Assembly: GCA_015068665.1 (NCBI GenBank)
Contig: SVKB01000020.1
Location: 1 to 42,380 of the forward strand
DNA from: Oscillospiraceae bacterium
GTDB lineage: Bacteria; Bacillota; Clostridia; UMGS1840; HGM11507
DNA: 42,380 bases
Reading direction: 5' to 3'
The translations under genes were made by a program, and so were the position numbers. This document shows positions 8,328 through 16,043 of this stretch, one piece after another (the stretch's first letter is position 1; every line of letters begins with the position of its first letter). The notes beneath the pieces are model-generated. The model saw only the letters and a list, made by a program, of their open reading frames with translations. It did no database searches and was not told the DNA's origin.

Positions 8328-10496
8328 CTATTCCTCAAACAGGCTTATCTGTGTTTCCTCGCTCTTCTGGAAGCAACCTACCGCAGGAATATTTTTGGTG
8401 CGATAATAATCGGGGTCCTTAAGACGGGTTCGTGAAAGCTCGGTTATCTTCTTAAGCTTTGCGCCCTTTCTTAAGGTCATAACATTTACGCCGATTGAGT
8501 TTCTCGTGGTTTTTAAGCTTACTGAGGTGGTATTGAATACAAGGATTTTACCTGTATTTGCATACATAACCATATCGCAGTCCTCGGAAAGATAAAGGAT
8601 TTTGCAAAGCTTTTCCTTTAAGCTGAAGCTGTTGATAAGCTTTTTACGGTTTGCCTTGGTTTCATAGGATTCAAGAGGAATTTTTGCCACCTTACCGTTT
8701 TCGTAGGCAAAAAGGAACATTCCCTTATATTTATAAGTTGGGAACACATCAATTATTTCCTCGTTCGCTTCGCACTCAAGGACACTCTTTAAATATTCTC
8801 CCATCTGGCTTAATTTACAGTCGGGAAGTGAAGAAATCTTAAGCTTATAGCTGTTGGCAAGAGAGGTAAAGATTATAATCTCACCAACATTGGTTTCGTC
8901 AATTTCCTTGATCACCTTGTCATTTTCCTTAAGCTTGTGCTCGCCGCCTGCGCGAAGTGAGGTAAGAGGAATTTTCTTTAAGTAGCCCTCTTTTGTAAGG
9001 AAAAGCTTAAGATTGTAATCCTCAACCACCTCTTCGGTAGAATAGGATTCAACCTCTCCCGATTCTAAAATTACGGTCTTTCTTTCCTGCCCGAATTTTT
9101 TCTTGATTTCTTTAAGCTCGTTTTTGATGTATTTCTTAATAAGCTTTACATCCTCCAAAAGCTCGGTTAATTCCTCGATTTCCTTTTTAAGGATATCTAT
9201 ATCGGCAAGTCTTGTAAGGATATAGTTTTTATTAAGGTTTCTTAACTTGATTTCCGCAACATACTCTGCCTGAACCTTATCAATGGAAAAGCCCTTCATA
9301 AGGTTTTCGATAACCTGATCGTCATCCTCGGTGTTTCTTACGATTTCAATTGCCTTGTCAATATCAAGAAGTATTTTCTTCATACCGTTAAGTAAATGAA
9401 GCTTTTCACTCTTTACGCCGATTTCGTATCTTGTCTGTCTTTTAATACAGTTAATACGGAAATCGCACCACGCCTCGATAATACCCTTTACACCCAGCAC
9501 CTGAGGCATTTCATCAACAAGAACATTTAAGTTACAGGGGAAGCTGTCCTCTAAAGGTGTCATCTTAAAGAGCTTAAGCATAAGAGCATCCGGGTCCACT
9601 CCCCTTTTAAGCTCGATTGCAAGCCTTAAGCCGTTTAAGTCAGTTTCGTCTCTTACGTCATTTATCTCTTTGATTTTACCTGCCTTTACAAGCTCGATTA
9701 TTTTTTCCATTATAATTTCAACGCTTGTGGTATAAGGAATCTGGGTAACCTCAATTATATTGCTTTTCTTATCGTAATTATAAAGGGAACGAAGCTTGAA
9801 GCTTCCTCTTCCGGTATTTAAAATTTCCGCCATCTGCTCCCTGTCATAAATAAGAAATCCGCCCGTTGAAAAGTCGGGAGCCTTGATATAGTCCAGTATG
9901 TCGCAGTTCGGATGGTCAAGGTAGGCAATAACCCCGTCGCAAACCTCATTTAAATTAAAGCTTGGAATATTGGATGCCATACCAACCGCAATACCCTGAT
10001 TGGCATTTATCAAAATTGTGGGGAAGGTAACGGGAAGCAGTGCAGGCTCCTTCATGGTGCCGTCATAGTTATCCACCATATCCACGGTATCCTTATCAAT
10101 ATTTTTAAATATTTCTGCGCAGATTGGCTCTAATTTCGCTTCGGTATAACGGGAGGCGGCAAATGCCATATCCCTTGAATAAACCTTACCGAAGTTACCC
10201 TTTGATTCAACTAGAGGATGAAGAAGGGTTTCGTTACCTCTTGTAAGACGGACCATGGTCTCATAAATCGCCATATCCCCGTGAGGGTTTAATTTCATGG
10301 TCTGACCTACTATATTTGCTGATTTGGTTTTATTGCCCTTTAAAAGCCCCATTTTATACATAGTGTATAAAAGCTTACGGTGAGAAGGTTTGAACCCGTC
10401 AATTTCGGGAATTGCACGGGATATTATTACACTCATTGCATAGGGCATATAGTTGGTTTTAAGCGTTGATACTATTGATTGCTCTGTAAAATTCAT
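8328..10496 (-). CDS. parC: Type IIA topoisomerase subunit A (ParC/GyrA-like)
   Basis: Breakage-reunion subunit of a DNA gyrase/topoisomerase IV-type enzyme. 722 aa, shorter than classic GyrA. The N-terminal winged-helix/tower domain carries the catalytic Tyr117 in AASRYTEA; GYRA-like C-terminal strands follow to the end. The quinolone-determining loop reads PHGDMAIYETMVRL (71-84): the position that is Ser in most GyrA/ParC proteins is Met75, while the acidic residue (Glu79) is kept. A coiled segment (about 440-490) follows the tower. The gene starts 5 nt after parE ends, so the subunits are co-translated. I choose parC because of the short length and the ParE partner; a second gyrase pair is presumably elsewhere in the genome. 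Confidence 0.92.
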   Translation of the reverse strand: MNFTEQSIVSTLKTNYMPYAMSVIISRAIPEIDGFKPSHRKLLYTMYKMGLLKGNKTKSANIVGQTMKLNPHGDMAIYETMVRLTRGNETLLHPLVESKGNFGKVYSRDMAFAASRYTEAKLEPICAEIFKNIDKDTVDMVDNYDGTMKEPALLPVTFPTILINANQGIAVGMASNIPSFNLNEVCDGVIAYLDHPNCDILDYIKAPDFSTGGFLIYDREQMAEILNTGRGSFKLRSLYNYDKKSNIIEVTQIPYTTSVEIIMEKIIELVKAGKIKEINDVRDETDLNGLRLAIELKRGVDPDALMLKLFKMTPLEDSFPCNLNVLVDEMPQVLGVKGIIEAWCDFRINCIKRQTRYEIGVKSEKLHLLNGMKKILLDIDKAIEIVRNTEDDDQVIENLMKGFSIDKVQAEYVAEIKLRNLNKNYILTRLADIDILKKEIEELTELLEDVKLIKKYIKNELKEIKKKFGQERKTVILESGEVESYSTEEVVEDYNLKLFLTKEGYLKKIPLTSLRAGGEHKLKENDKVIKEIDETNVGEIIIFTSLANSYKLKISSLPDCKLSQMGEYLKSVLECEANEEIIDVFPTYKYKGMFLFAYENGKVAKIPLESYETKANRKKLINSFSLKEKLCKILYLSEDCDMVMYANTGKILVFNTTSVSLKTTRNSIGVNVMTLRKGAKLKKITELSRTRLKDPDYYRTKNIPAVGCFQKSEETQISLFEE

Positions 10497-10501
10497 AACA
10501 A

Positions 10502-12478
10502 TTAACTGATATCAAGGAATTCCATATAGTCCATACCGTAATCCCTGATATAATCCTTCCTTCCCTGAATATTATCCCCTAAAAGAAGCTCAAACATTTC
10601 CTGAGTTTTTGAAACGTCATCAGGCATAACCTTTATAAGTCTTCTTGTTTCGGGATTCATTGTGGTCTGCCACATCATCTCAGGGTCATTCTCACCAAGA
10701 CCCTTCGAGCGCTGAATGGTATATTTACCCTCGATTTTATTTAAAATCTCGTTCTTTTCCCTTTCGTCATAGGCAAAATAGGTTTCCTTGCCGTGGGTAA
10801 TCTCAAAAAGCGGTGATTCCGCTATATAAACCTTTCCCATATCAATTAAAGTGGGAGCAAGGCGGTAAATCATAGTTAAAATAAGAGTTCTTATCTGGAA
10901 ACCGTCCACATCCGCATCGGTACAGATTATAACCTTGTTCCAGCGAAGCTTTTCTATATCAAAGGCGGATAAATCCTTGGAGTGCTTGGACTTTATTTCA
11001 ACCCCACAGCCTAAAACTCTCATAAGGTCGGTAATGATTTCCGATTTGAAGATTTTATCATACTCTGCCTTTAAGCAGTTTAAGATTTTACCTCTTATAG
11101 GCATAATTGCCTGGAATTCGGCATTTCTTCCCTGAACGCAGGAGCCCTTCGCCGAATCACCCTCCACAATGTAAACCTCGCGCTTTTCAATATCCTTGGT
11201 TCTGCAGTCAACGAATTTATTTATCTTATTTGTTATATCCATCTTGGCATTAAGCTTACCCTTGATGTTAAGCTTTGCCTTTTCCGCATGCTCACGGCTC
11301 TTTTTATTGATAAGTACCTGCTCAACAATTTTTTCCGCTTCCTTGACATTTTCCACGAAATAAATTTCAAGCTGCTCCTTTAAGAACTCGGTCATTGCAT
11401 CCTGGATAAATTTATTTGTTATTGCCTTTTTGGTCTGGTTGGCATAGGAGGTGTAGGTGGAAAAGGAGCTGGAAACAAGAATAAGACTGTCCTCAATATC
11501 ATTAAAGGTAATCTTACTGTCATTCTTGGCATACTTTCCTGCCTGCTTAATAAGCTTGTCAATAGCATAGACAAAAGCAGCTTTAACCGCCTTATCAGGT
11601 GAGCCTCCGTGCTCAAGCCAGCTGGAATTGTGGTAATATTCTATAAGATTTATGTGATTGTTAAAGCAGAAGGCAAAATTCATTTTTACCTTATAGTCCT
11701 GCTTGTCGCTTCTGTCCTTACCCATTCTCTCTCCCGAAACGGAATGGATAGCTGTAATCTCCTTACCTTCGTTAAGCTCGGTAATATAATCGGTAAGCCC
11801 GTTCTTATAGCAAAAATCCATCTGCTCAAAGCCACCGGTTTCCTTTTCGTTAAAGAATTTAAAGGTAATTCCGGGATTAACCACCGCCTGTTTCTTTAAA
11901 ACGGTAATAAAATATTCAATGGGAATATCAATATCGGTAAAAACATCAAGGTCGGGAAGCCATCTTATCTTAGAGCCGGTCTTTTTATCGGGGGCTTCAT
12001 GCTTTCTTAATCCGCCTACATTTTCTCCCTTTTCAAAATGAAGGGTATAAAGAGCATCGTCTCTTTTAACGGCTACATCCATATATGCCGAGGAATACTG
12101 TGTTGCACAGCTTCCCAGACCGTTAAGACCTAAAGAAAACTCATAGTTTTCTCCGTCCATTGTATTATATTTACCCCCTGCATAAAGCTCGCAGAAAACA
12201 AGCTCCCAGTTATATCGGTTTTCCTTCGGATTATAGTCAACGGGGATACCTCTTCCGTGGTCCTCAACCTCAATTGAATGGTCAAGGTACCTTCTTACCT
12301 CAATTACCTTACCGTAGCCCTCTCTGGCTTCGTCAATAGAATTGGAAAGGATTTCAAAAAAGGCATGCTTACATCCTTCGATATCATCCGAACCAAAAAT
12401 AACCGCAGGTCTTTTACGGACTCTGTCAGCGCCTTTTAATGCGGATATACTACTGTTATCGTATTCTTGTTTAGCCAT
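10502..12478 (-). CDS. parE: Type IIA topoisomerase subunit B (ParE/GyrB-like)
   Basis: ATPase and TOPRIM subunit, 658 aa. The GHKL ATP site is complete: FEILSNSIDEA (41-51, Asn46), EDHGRGIP (72-79) and GLNGLGS (117-123). The TOPRIM domain shows VEGDSAKGS and the metal-binding DADVDG. The C terminus ends GMDYMEFLDIS. AGGAGG lies ahead of the ATG, and a promoter is present at 12516-12545. First gene of the parE-parC operon. The shortness and the sequence around the ATP lid differ from housekeeping GyrB, fitting topoisomerase IV. Confidence 0.94.
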   Translation of the reverse strand: MAKQEYDNSSISALKGADRVRKRPAVIFGSDDIEGCKHAFFEILSNSIDEAREGYGKVIEVRRYLDHSIEVEDHGRGIPVDYNPKENRYNWELVFCELYAGGKYNTMDGENYEFSLGLNGLGSCATQYSSAYMDVAVKRDDALYTLHFEKGENVGGLRKHEAPDKKTGSKIRWLPDLDVFTDIDIPIEYFITVLKKQAVVNPGITFKFFNEKETGGFEQMDFCYKNGLTDYITELNEGKEITAIHSVSGERMGKDRSDKQDYKVKMNFAFCFNNHINLIEYYHNSSWLEHGGSPDKAVKAAFVYAIDKLIKQAGKYAKNDSKITFNDIEDSLILVSSSFSTYTSYANQTKKAITNKFIQDAMTEFLKEQLEIYFVENVKEAEKIVEQVLINKKSREHAEKAKLNIKGKLNAKMDITNKINKFVDCRTKDIEKREVYIVEGDSAKGSCVQGRNAEFQAIMPIRGKILNCLKAEYDKIFKSEIITDLMRVLGCGVEIKSKHSKDLSAFDIEKLRWNKVIICTDADVDGFQIRTLILTMIYRLAPTLIDMGKVYIAESPLFEITHGKETYFAYDEREKNEILNKIEGKYTIQRSKGLGENDPEMMWQTTMNPETRRLIKVMPDDVSKTQEMFELLLGDNIQGRKDYIRDYGMDYMEFLDIS

Positions 12479-12515
12479 TGTATCCTCCTAATATTTTTAT
12501 CTGAATATCATATCT

Positions 12516-12545
12516 ATTATAGCATAAATTAACATTTTATGGCAA
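12516..12545 (-). promoter_or_regulatory. Promoter of parE-parC
   Basis: Minus strand: TTGCCA (12545-12540), 18-bp spacer, TATAAT (12521-12516). It lies directly beside the end of the LysR gene. Confidence 0.65.
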
Positions 12546-12554
12546 GTTTAATTT

Positions 12555-13406
12555 CTAAAGACCGCCCATTTTTAAAAGAGTCTTTAAAAAAAGCTCGTGA
12601 GCCTTTGTCATATACCTGTTTTTATCGTAGTACACATAGGTGTATCTTTTCCTGTCCGCCACCTTTTTAAGCACAACCGAGGAAGAAAACATTCCCCGCC
12701 AGGAATAGGATGGCACAAATGCAACTCCCGCACCGTTTTCCACATATCTTCTTATATAGCCGGGGTCCTCGGTAAAAACCGCAATCTCGGGACTGAAGCC
12801 TCCCAAGCTGCAAAGCTCGTTGGTTAAATAATAAAGACTGCTCCTGCTTCCCATGGTTATGAATTTTTCATTTTTCAAATCGGAAGGGGAAAGCTTTTTC
12901 TTTTCGGCAAGAGGATTTTCCTTATTTACGGCAAGCAAAATCTCATCCACGGCAAGAAGCTTTCTTTCAAGACCTTTGTGAGGAAGTATTTTATCGGTTA
13001 TATAAAAATCGTAATTGGAAATATCCTCGTCCTCATAGTGATTTATAAAAAAGGAAACCTTATCGTATTTTTTACGGAACTCCTCCATAGCGTCGGTTAC
13101 AATTCTGCGGTTGGTCTGGGCAAGAATTTTTATTTCACCGAAAATTCCGTCCTTATCGGAAAGCTTATCTCTTGCCTCGTTAAGCAGAAGCAGGGCTTTT
13201 TTTGTATTCTCATATAAAATTTTCCCCTGACTGCTAAGCTTTATACGGTTAGGGCTTCTTTCAAAAAGCTCAACCGAAAGCTCCTTTTCAAGTCGGTGAA
13301 TACTCTGGGAAATATTGGAGGCAGGTACCGAGAATTTCTTTGCGGTTTTTGAAAAGTTTTCACTCTCTGCCGCATCACAGAAATATTTAAGCTGTAATAA
13401 TTCCAA
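12555..13406 (-). CDS. LysR-family transcriptional regulator
   Basis: About 283 aa with an N-terminal winged HTH (LLQLKYFCDAAESENFSKTA, then a recognition helix near NISQSIHRLEKEL) and a C-terminal substrate-binding domain. The start is taken as TTG at 13406 because GGGAGGTGA sits 4-5 nt upstream and LysR proteins begin right at ELLQLKYF; an ATG at 13439 would place the ribosome binding site inside the protein. The gene is divergent from the EamA transporter, a classic LysR arrangement, so it probably controls that exporter. The effector is unknown. Confidence 0.9.
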   Translation of the reverse strand: MELLQLKYFCDAAESENFSKTAKKFSVPASNISQSIHRLEKELSVELFERSPNRIKLSSQGKILYENTKKALLLLNEARDKLSDKDGIFGEIKILAQTNRRIVTDAMEEFRKKYDKVSFFINHYEDEDISNYDFYITDKILPHKGLERKLLAVDEILLAVNKENPLAEKKKLSPSDLKNEKFITMGSRSSLYYLTNELCSLGGFSPEIAVFTEDPGYIRRYVENGAGVAFVPSYSWRGMFSSSVVLKKVADRKRYTYVYYDKNRYMTKAHELFLKTLLKMGGL

Positions 13407-13459
13407 AGACTCACCTCCCGTTTTTCTATATATTACCACCTTTTAGCATAACTGTCAAC

Positions 13460-13503
13460 ATATAGTAACTATATTTTATTTCATTATTTACAATATGGTA
13501 AAT
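13460..13503 (+). promoter_or_regulatory. Likely LysR operator sites
   Basis: A perfect inverted repeat ATATAGT-A-ACTATAT (13460-13474) lies 12 nt upstream of the transporter -35 box. A second, ATTTAC-N6-GTAAAT (13486-13503), overlaps the -35 box. A distal anchoring site plus a promoter-proximal activation site fits the usual LysR pattern in a divergent intergenic region. Confidence 0.5.
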
Positions 13504-13515
13504 AAGGGCTATAAT
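13487..13515 (+). promoter_or_regulatory. Promoter of the EamA transporter gene
   Basis: TTTACA (13487-13492), 17-bp spacer, TATAAT (13510-13515), 70 nt upstream of the ATG. Confidence 0.75.
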
Positions 13516-13585
13516 TAAATTAACGGTGAAAAGAAATAAAAACACCGTTTACAGATATTGCATAAATTTATAAAGGAGAAATGAT

Positions 13586-14458
13586 ATGAAAAACGGAATG
13601 TTATATGTAATTATTACGGCAATTTGCTTTACGATTTTTGAACCCATAAGCAAAATCCTTACCAATGCAGGGATGAATCCTTATGCCATAACCGCCATAA
13701 GATTTTTCATCGGTGCGCTTTTCTTACTCCCCTTCTCAATAAGAGGAATTATCAAAAACAAGGTTAAGCTTAACCTTAAGGATTACCTGTTACTTACAGG
13801 TCTCGGAGTTCTTGTTATCTGCTTAAGCATGGTGCTTTTACAGTATGCGGTTAAAATCGCAGACTCCCCCACTCTTATTGCAGTTATCTTTTCATCAAAC
13901 TCAATTATAACAATTGCCCTTTCGGCAATCTTCTTAAAGGCAAAATTAAACAGAACAAAGATTATCGGTATTATCCTTTGCGTAATCGGAGTTCTGGTTT
14001 CCTCGGATTTCACAGGCGGAAGCAACCTTATTTCCGTTGCCCTTGCCCTGTTATCCGCAATATCCTTCAGCTCCTACACCATTCTTTGCAAGAAATATAT
14101 GACCAAGGTAAGCGGCATTATCCAGTCGGGTATTTCCTTCTTCTTAGGAAGCTTGGTGCTTATAATCGGTCTTCTGATATTTAAGATTGACCTTTTCGAA
14201 GGACTTTCCCTGTCCGTATTACCCGAGCTCTTTATGGTATCGGCAGTTGTAACAGGCATCGGCTACTGGGCATTCTTTGAAGCAATAAGAACAGGCGGCC
14301 CTCAGATTGCCGCAATGGCATTTCTGATAAAGCCGATTTTAGCTCCCTTTGCCACACTTTTAATAAATAAAATAATGCCAAATCCAAGCATAATAATTTC
14401 ACTTGTTTTAGTTGTTATCGGTGCTTTTTTATGCAGCGGAGTTATAAAAGAAAAATAA
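13586..14458 (+). CDS. EamA/DMT-superfamily transporter
   Basis: 290 aa, almost entirely hydrophobic, with about ten membrane segments in two EamA repeats (about 5-135 and 150-285). The first repeat has the usual AITAIRFFIGALFLLP stretch and the second IAAMAFLIKPILAPFATL. Such proteins export metabolites or amino acids from the cytoplasm; the substrate cannot be told from sequence. Ribosome binding site AAAGGAG. It is divergent from the LysR gene and followed by a terminator. Confidence 0.9.
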   Translation: MKNGMLYVIITAICFTIFEPISKILTNAGMNPYAITAIRFFIGALFLLPFSIRGIIKNKVKLNLKDYLLLTGLGVLVICLSMVLLQYAVKIADSPTLIAVIFSSNSIITIALSAIFLKAKLNRTKIIGIILCVIGVLVSSDFTGGSNLISVALALLSAISFSSYTILCKKYMTKVSGIIQSGISFFLGSLVLIIGLLIFKIDLFEGLSLSVLPELFMVSAVVTGIGYWAFFEAIRTGGPQIAAMAFLIKPILAPFATLLINKIMPNPSIIISLVLVVIGAFLCSGVIKEK

Positions 14459-14490
14459 AATTTACATAAAAACGACCTTATATAAAAATC

Positions 14491-14534
14491 ACTACCCGAA
14501 AAAGAGTTTTTTCTCTTCTTCGGGTAGTTTTATA
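14491..14534 (+). terminator. Terminator between convergent genes
   Basis: ACTACCCGAA (14491-14500) pairs with TTCGGGTAGT (14519-14528), with an inner AAAGAG/CTCTT helix, followed by a T-rich run. It ends the transporter transcript and may also serve the opposing gene. Confidence 0.75.
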
Positions 14535-14628
14535 TTATATTGCCCAAAAAACATTTTCTCTCCAAGACCAACCGTCGCAGAAAGCCTGTTTGTTCCTTCA
14601 GCGTCTTTTTTTATATTCTCATAATTTT

Positions 14629-15654
14629 TTAAATATTTGCAGCAGTGTTTATAACATGGTAATACATTTTTGTTACATCCTCATTCATATTAACGGGAAT
14701 AATATGAATATCGGGGTGCTGATTCTTAAATACTACAAAAATCTGATGTGCAAACCCCTGACCAATCCAGTCAATCATATCAAAGTCAAGCACAATTTCT
14801 TTAAACTTATCAAGACAGTTCAGAACTCTTCTTGCCTGAGAACGTGATACAGGTGAGGCATCAAAAACATTTTTTAAGGGTATTATTGTTTTAGTAAAGC
14901 CACCGTCACTGTCAGTATATTTATCGAATACCTCTTTGCTTTTCTTATGGGTATAATTGGAAAGCTTCATTACTACAACGGTAGCTGATTCCTTTCCGTT
15001 CGGATTACTGATAATATTACTGCTTTGAAACTTATCCATAGTAAAAATTTTATCCTTGGAAAATATAGCAAATTCATCCATCAGCTTTGAACTGAAAAAA
15101 ATCCCTTCACCGGAATGATTGGCTTTATCAGTTGTAAGCTTACCTTTAAACAGCTCACATATTGCATCCTCCGGAGTAGCCAGTCCAAAATAATTTTTGA
15201 TTTTTTCAAAAATTCCGACACCGTCATCTCCTATAGCCACTCTTGTATTGAGAAAATTCTTTTTTATTATTATAATTAAATTTTCTGCTTCCGAGTGATC
15301 AATAACATTATTTACCATTTCGCTGAAAGCATATTCCCATATTTCCTGCACATTTGAAGGAAGCTCGCAGATTTGCGGTTTAAGAGTTAAATTGTATATT
15401 TGTGTTTCATTTCTGATTTCATTCTTACTTCTTGAAAAAAAATATTGAGAAGATGTCTCAACCAGTTCATATAATCCGCGTTTTACTCTTTTTATCACAT
15501 TGTCGGAAACTAACTGATTAATATAAGTATGAACGGTATTTCGGTTTATATCAAAAGTCTCAGCTACTATCTGAGACGGATTTTCTGCTTTTTGTTCAAT
15601 TTTTTCAAGAAGATATAAAATTATACTTTTCTTTTTTTCATCATTAAACTTCAT
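14629..15654 (-). CDS. HTH - GHKL ATPase - STAS-like (DUF4325) regulator
   Basis: 341 aa in three parts. Residues 1-65 form a winged-helix DNA-binding domain (PSQIVAETFDINRNTVHTYI). Residues about 100-245 are a GHKL ATPase with N-box SEMVNNVIDH (111-120), G1 DDGVG (143-147) and G2 HSGEGIF (180-186). Residues about 250-335 are a STAS-like domain of the DUF4325 type (LNCLDKFKEIVLDFDMIDWIGQGFAHQIF). No receiver or sensor domain is present. Such fusions combine DNA binding with an anti-sigma-factor-like ATPase and its partner domain; their role is not established. The ribosome binding site GGAGGAGGG is strong. The promoter region holds repeated half-sites (15691-15766), suggesting self-regulation. 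Confidence 0.85.
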   Translation of the reverse strand: MKFNDEKKKSIILYLLEKIEQKAENPSQIVAETFDINRNTVHTYINQLVSDNVIKRVKRGLYELVETSSQYFFSRSKNEIRNETQIYNLTLKPQICELPSNVQEIWEYAFSEMVNNVIDHSEAENLIIIIKKNFLNTRVAIGDDGVGIFEKIKNYFGLATPEDAICELFKGKLTTDKANHSGEGIFFSSKLMDEFAIFSKDKIFTMDKFQSSNIISNPNGKESATVVVMKLSNYTHKKSKEVFDKYTDSDGGFTKTIIPLKNVFDASPVSRSQARRVLNCLDKFKEIVLDFDMIDWIGQGFAHQIFVVFKNQHPDIHIIPVNMNEDVTKMYYHVINTAANI

Positions 15655-15679
15655 AATAGCCCTCCTCCATTTTATTTAT

Positions 15680-15708
15680 ATTTTACATTATTATTCGCAA
15701 TAAGTCAA
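15680..15708 (-). promoter_or_regulatory. Promoter of the HTH-ATPase-STAS gene
   Basis: Minus strand: TTGACT (15708-15703), 17-bp spacer, TAAAAT (15685-15680). One TTATTCG half-site lies inside the spacer. Confidence 0.7.
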
Positions 15709-15766
15709 CAGTTATTCGTTTTAAACCAAAAGTTATTCGCTTTAAAATATTTTAAAGCGAATAACT
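15691..15766 (-). promoter_or_regulatory. Phased operator: three TTATTCG half-sites plus a 36-bp palindrome
   Basis: TTATTCG starts at 15691, 15712 and 15733, exactly 21 bp apart. The last of these is the left arm of a perfect 17-bp-arm inverted repeat with a 2-bp centre (15731-15766), whose right arm has CGAATAA at 15758. Two full turns between half-sites puts them on one face of the helix. Placement over and upstream of the promoter suggests repression, probably by the gene's own HTH protein (inferred). Confidence 0.7.
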
Positions 15767-15818
15767 CTCTATTTTTGATCTTACTAAAGAAACAAACTCT
15801 TTTTAGCCAAGAAATATC

Positions 15819-15853
15819 AAAACGACCTTGAAGATTTCCTTCAAGGCCGTTTT
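15819..15853 (-). terminator. Terminator after the SLH protein gene
   Basis: AAAACGACCTTGAAG pairs with CTTCAAGGCCGTTTT over ATTTC, and T-runs flank both sides. It separates the SLH gene and its in-frame tail from the regulator downstream. Confidence 0.75.
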
Positions 15854-15866
15854 ATATAAAGCTGAT

Positions 15867-16043
15867 TTATTTTATTTTCTTTCTTCTTATATAATTATAA
15901 CCAAGCACAAAAGCAATTACAAAGACTGCTGCGGCACCGCCTGCAATTAAGCCAGTATAATTCTTTACAGGCACATCTCCGGAAAATACCGGGATCCACA
16001 TTATAATTAAAATAACCGCAGAACAAATTAAACTAATTGTCTT
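15867..16043 (-). other. In-frame membrane-anchor reading frame after the SLH stop codon
   Basis: The codon after the SLH protein's TAA opens a 58-codon frame in the same phase. It encodes a hydrophobic segment (LICSAVILIIMWIPVF), a short loop (SGDVPVKNYTG) and a second segment (LIAGGAAAVFVIAFVLGYNY), ending RRKKIK. That is the look of a C-terminal membrane anchor. The only ATG (16001) lies inside the first segment and has no ribosome binding site. Options are stop-codon readthrough, a recent nonsense mutation, a sequencing error, or a tiny protein using a rare start. I do not count it as a proven gene. Confidence 0.35.

Noticed and set aside
13407-13439. ATG at 13439 as LysR start
   Set aside because: It would put the GGGAGGTGA ribosome binding site inside the coding region; TTG 13406 fits the family N terminus.
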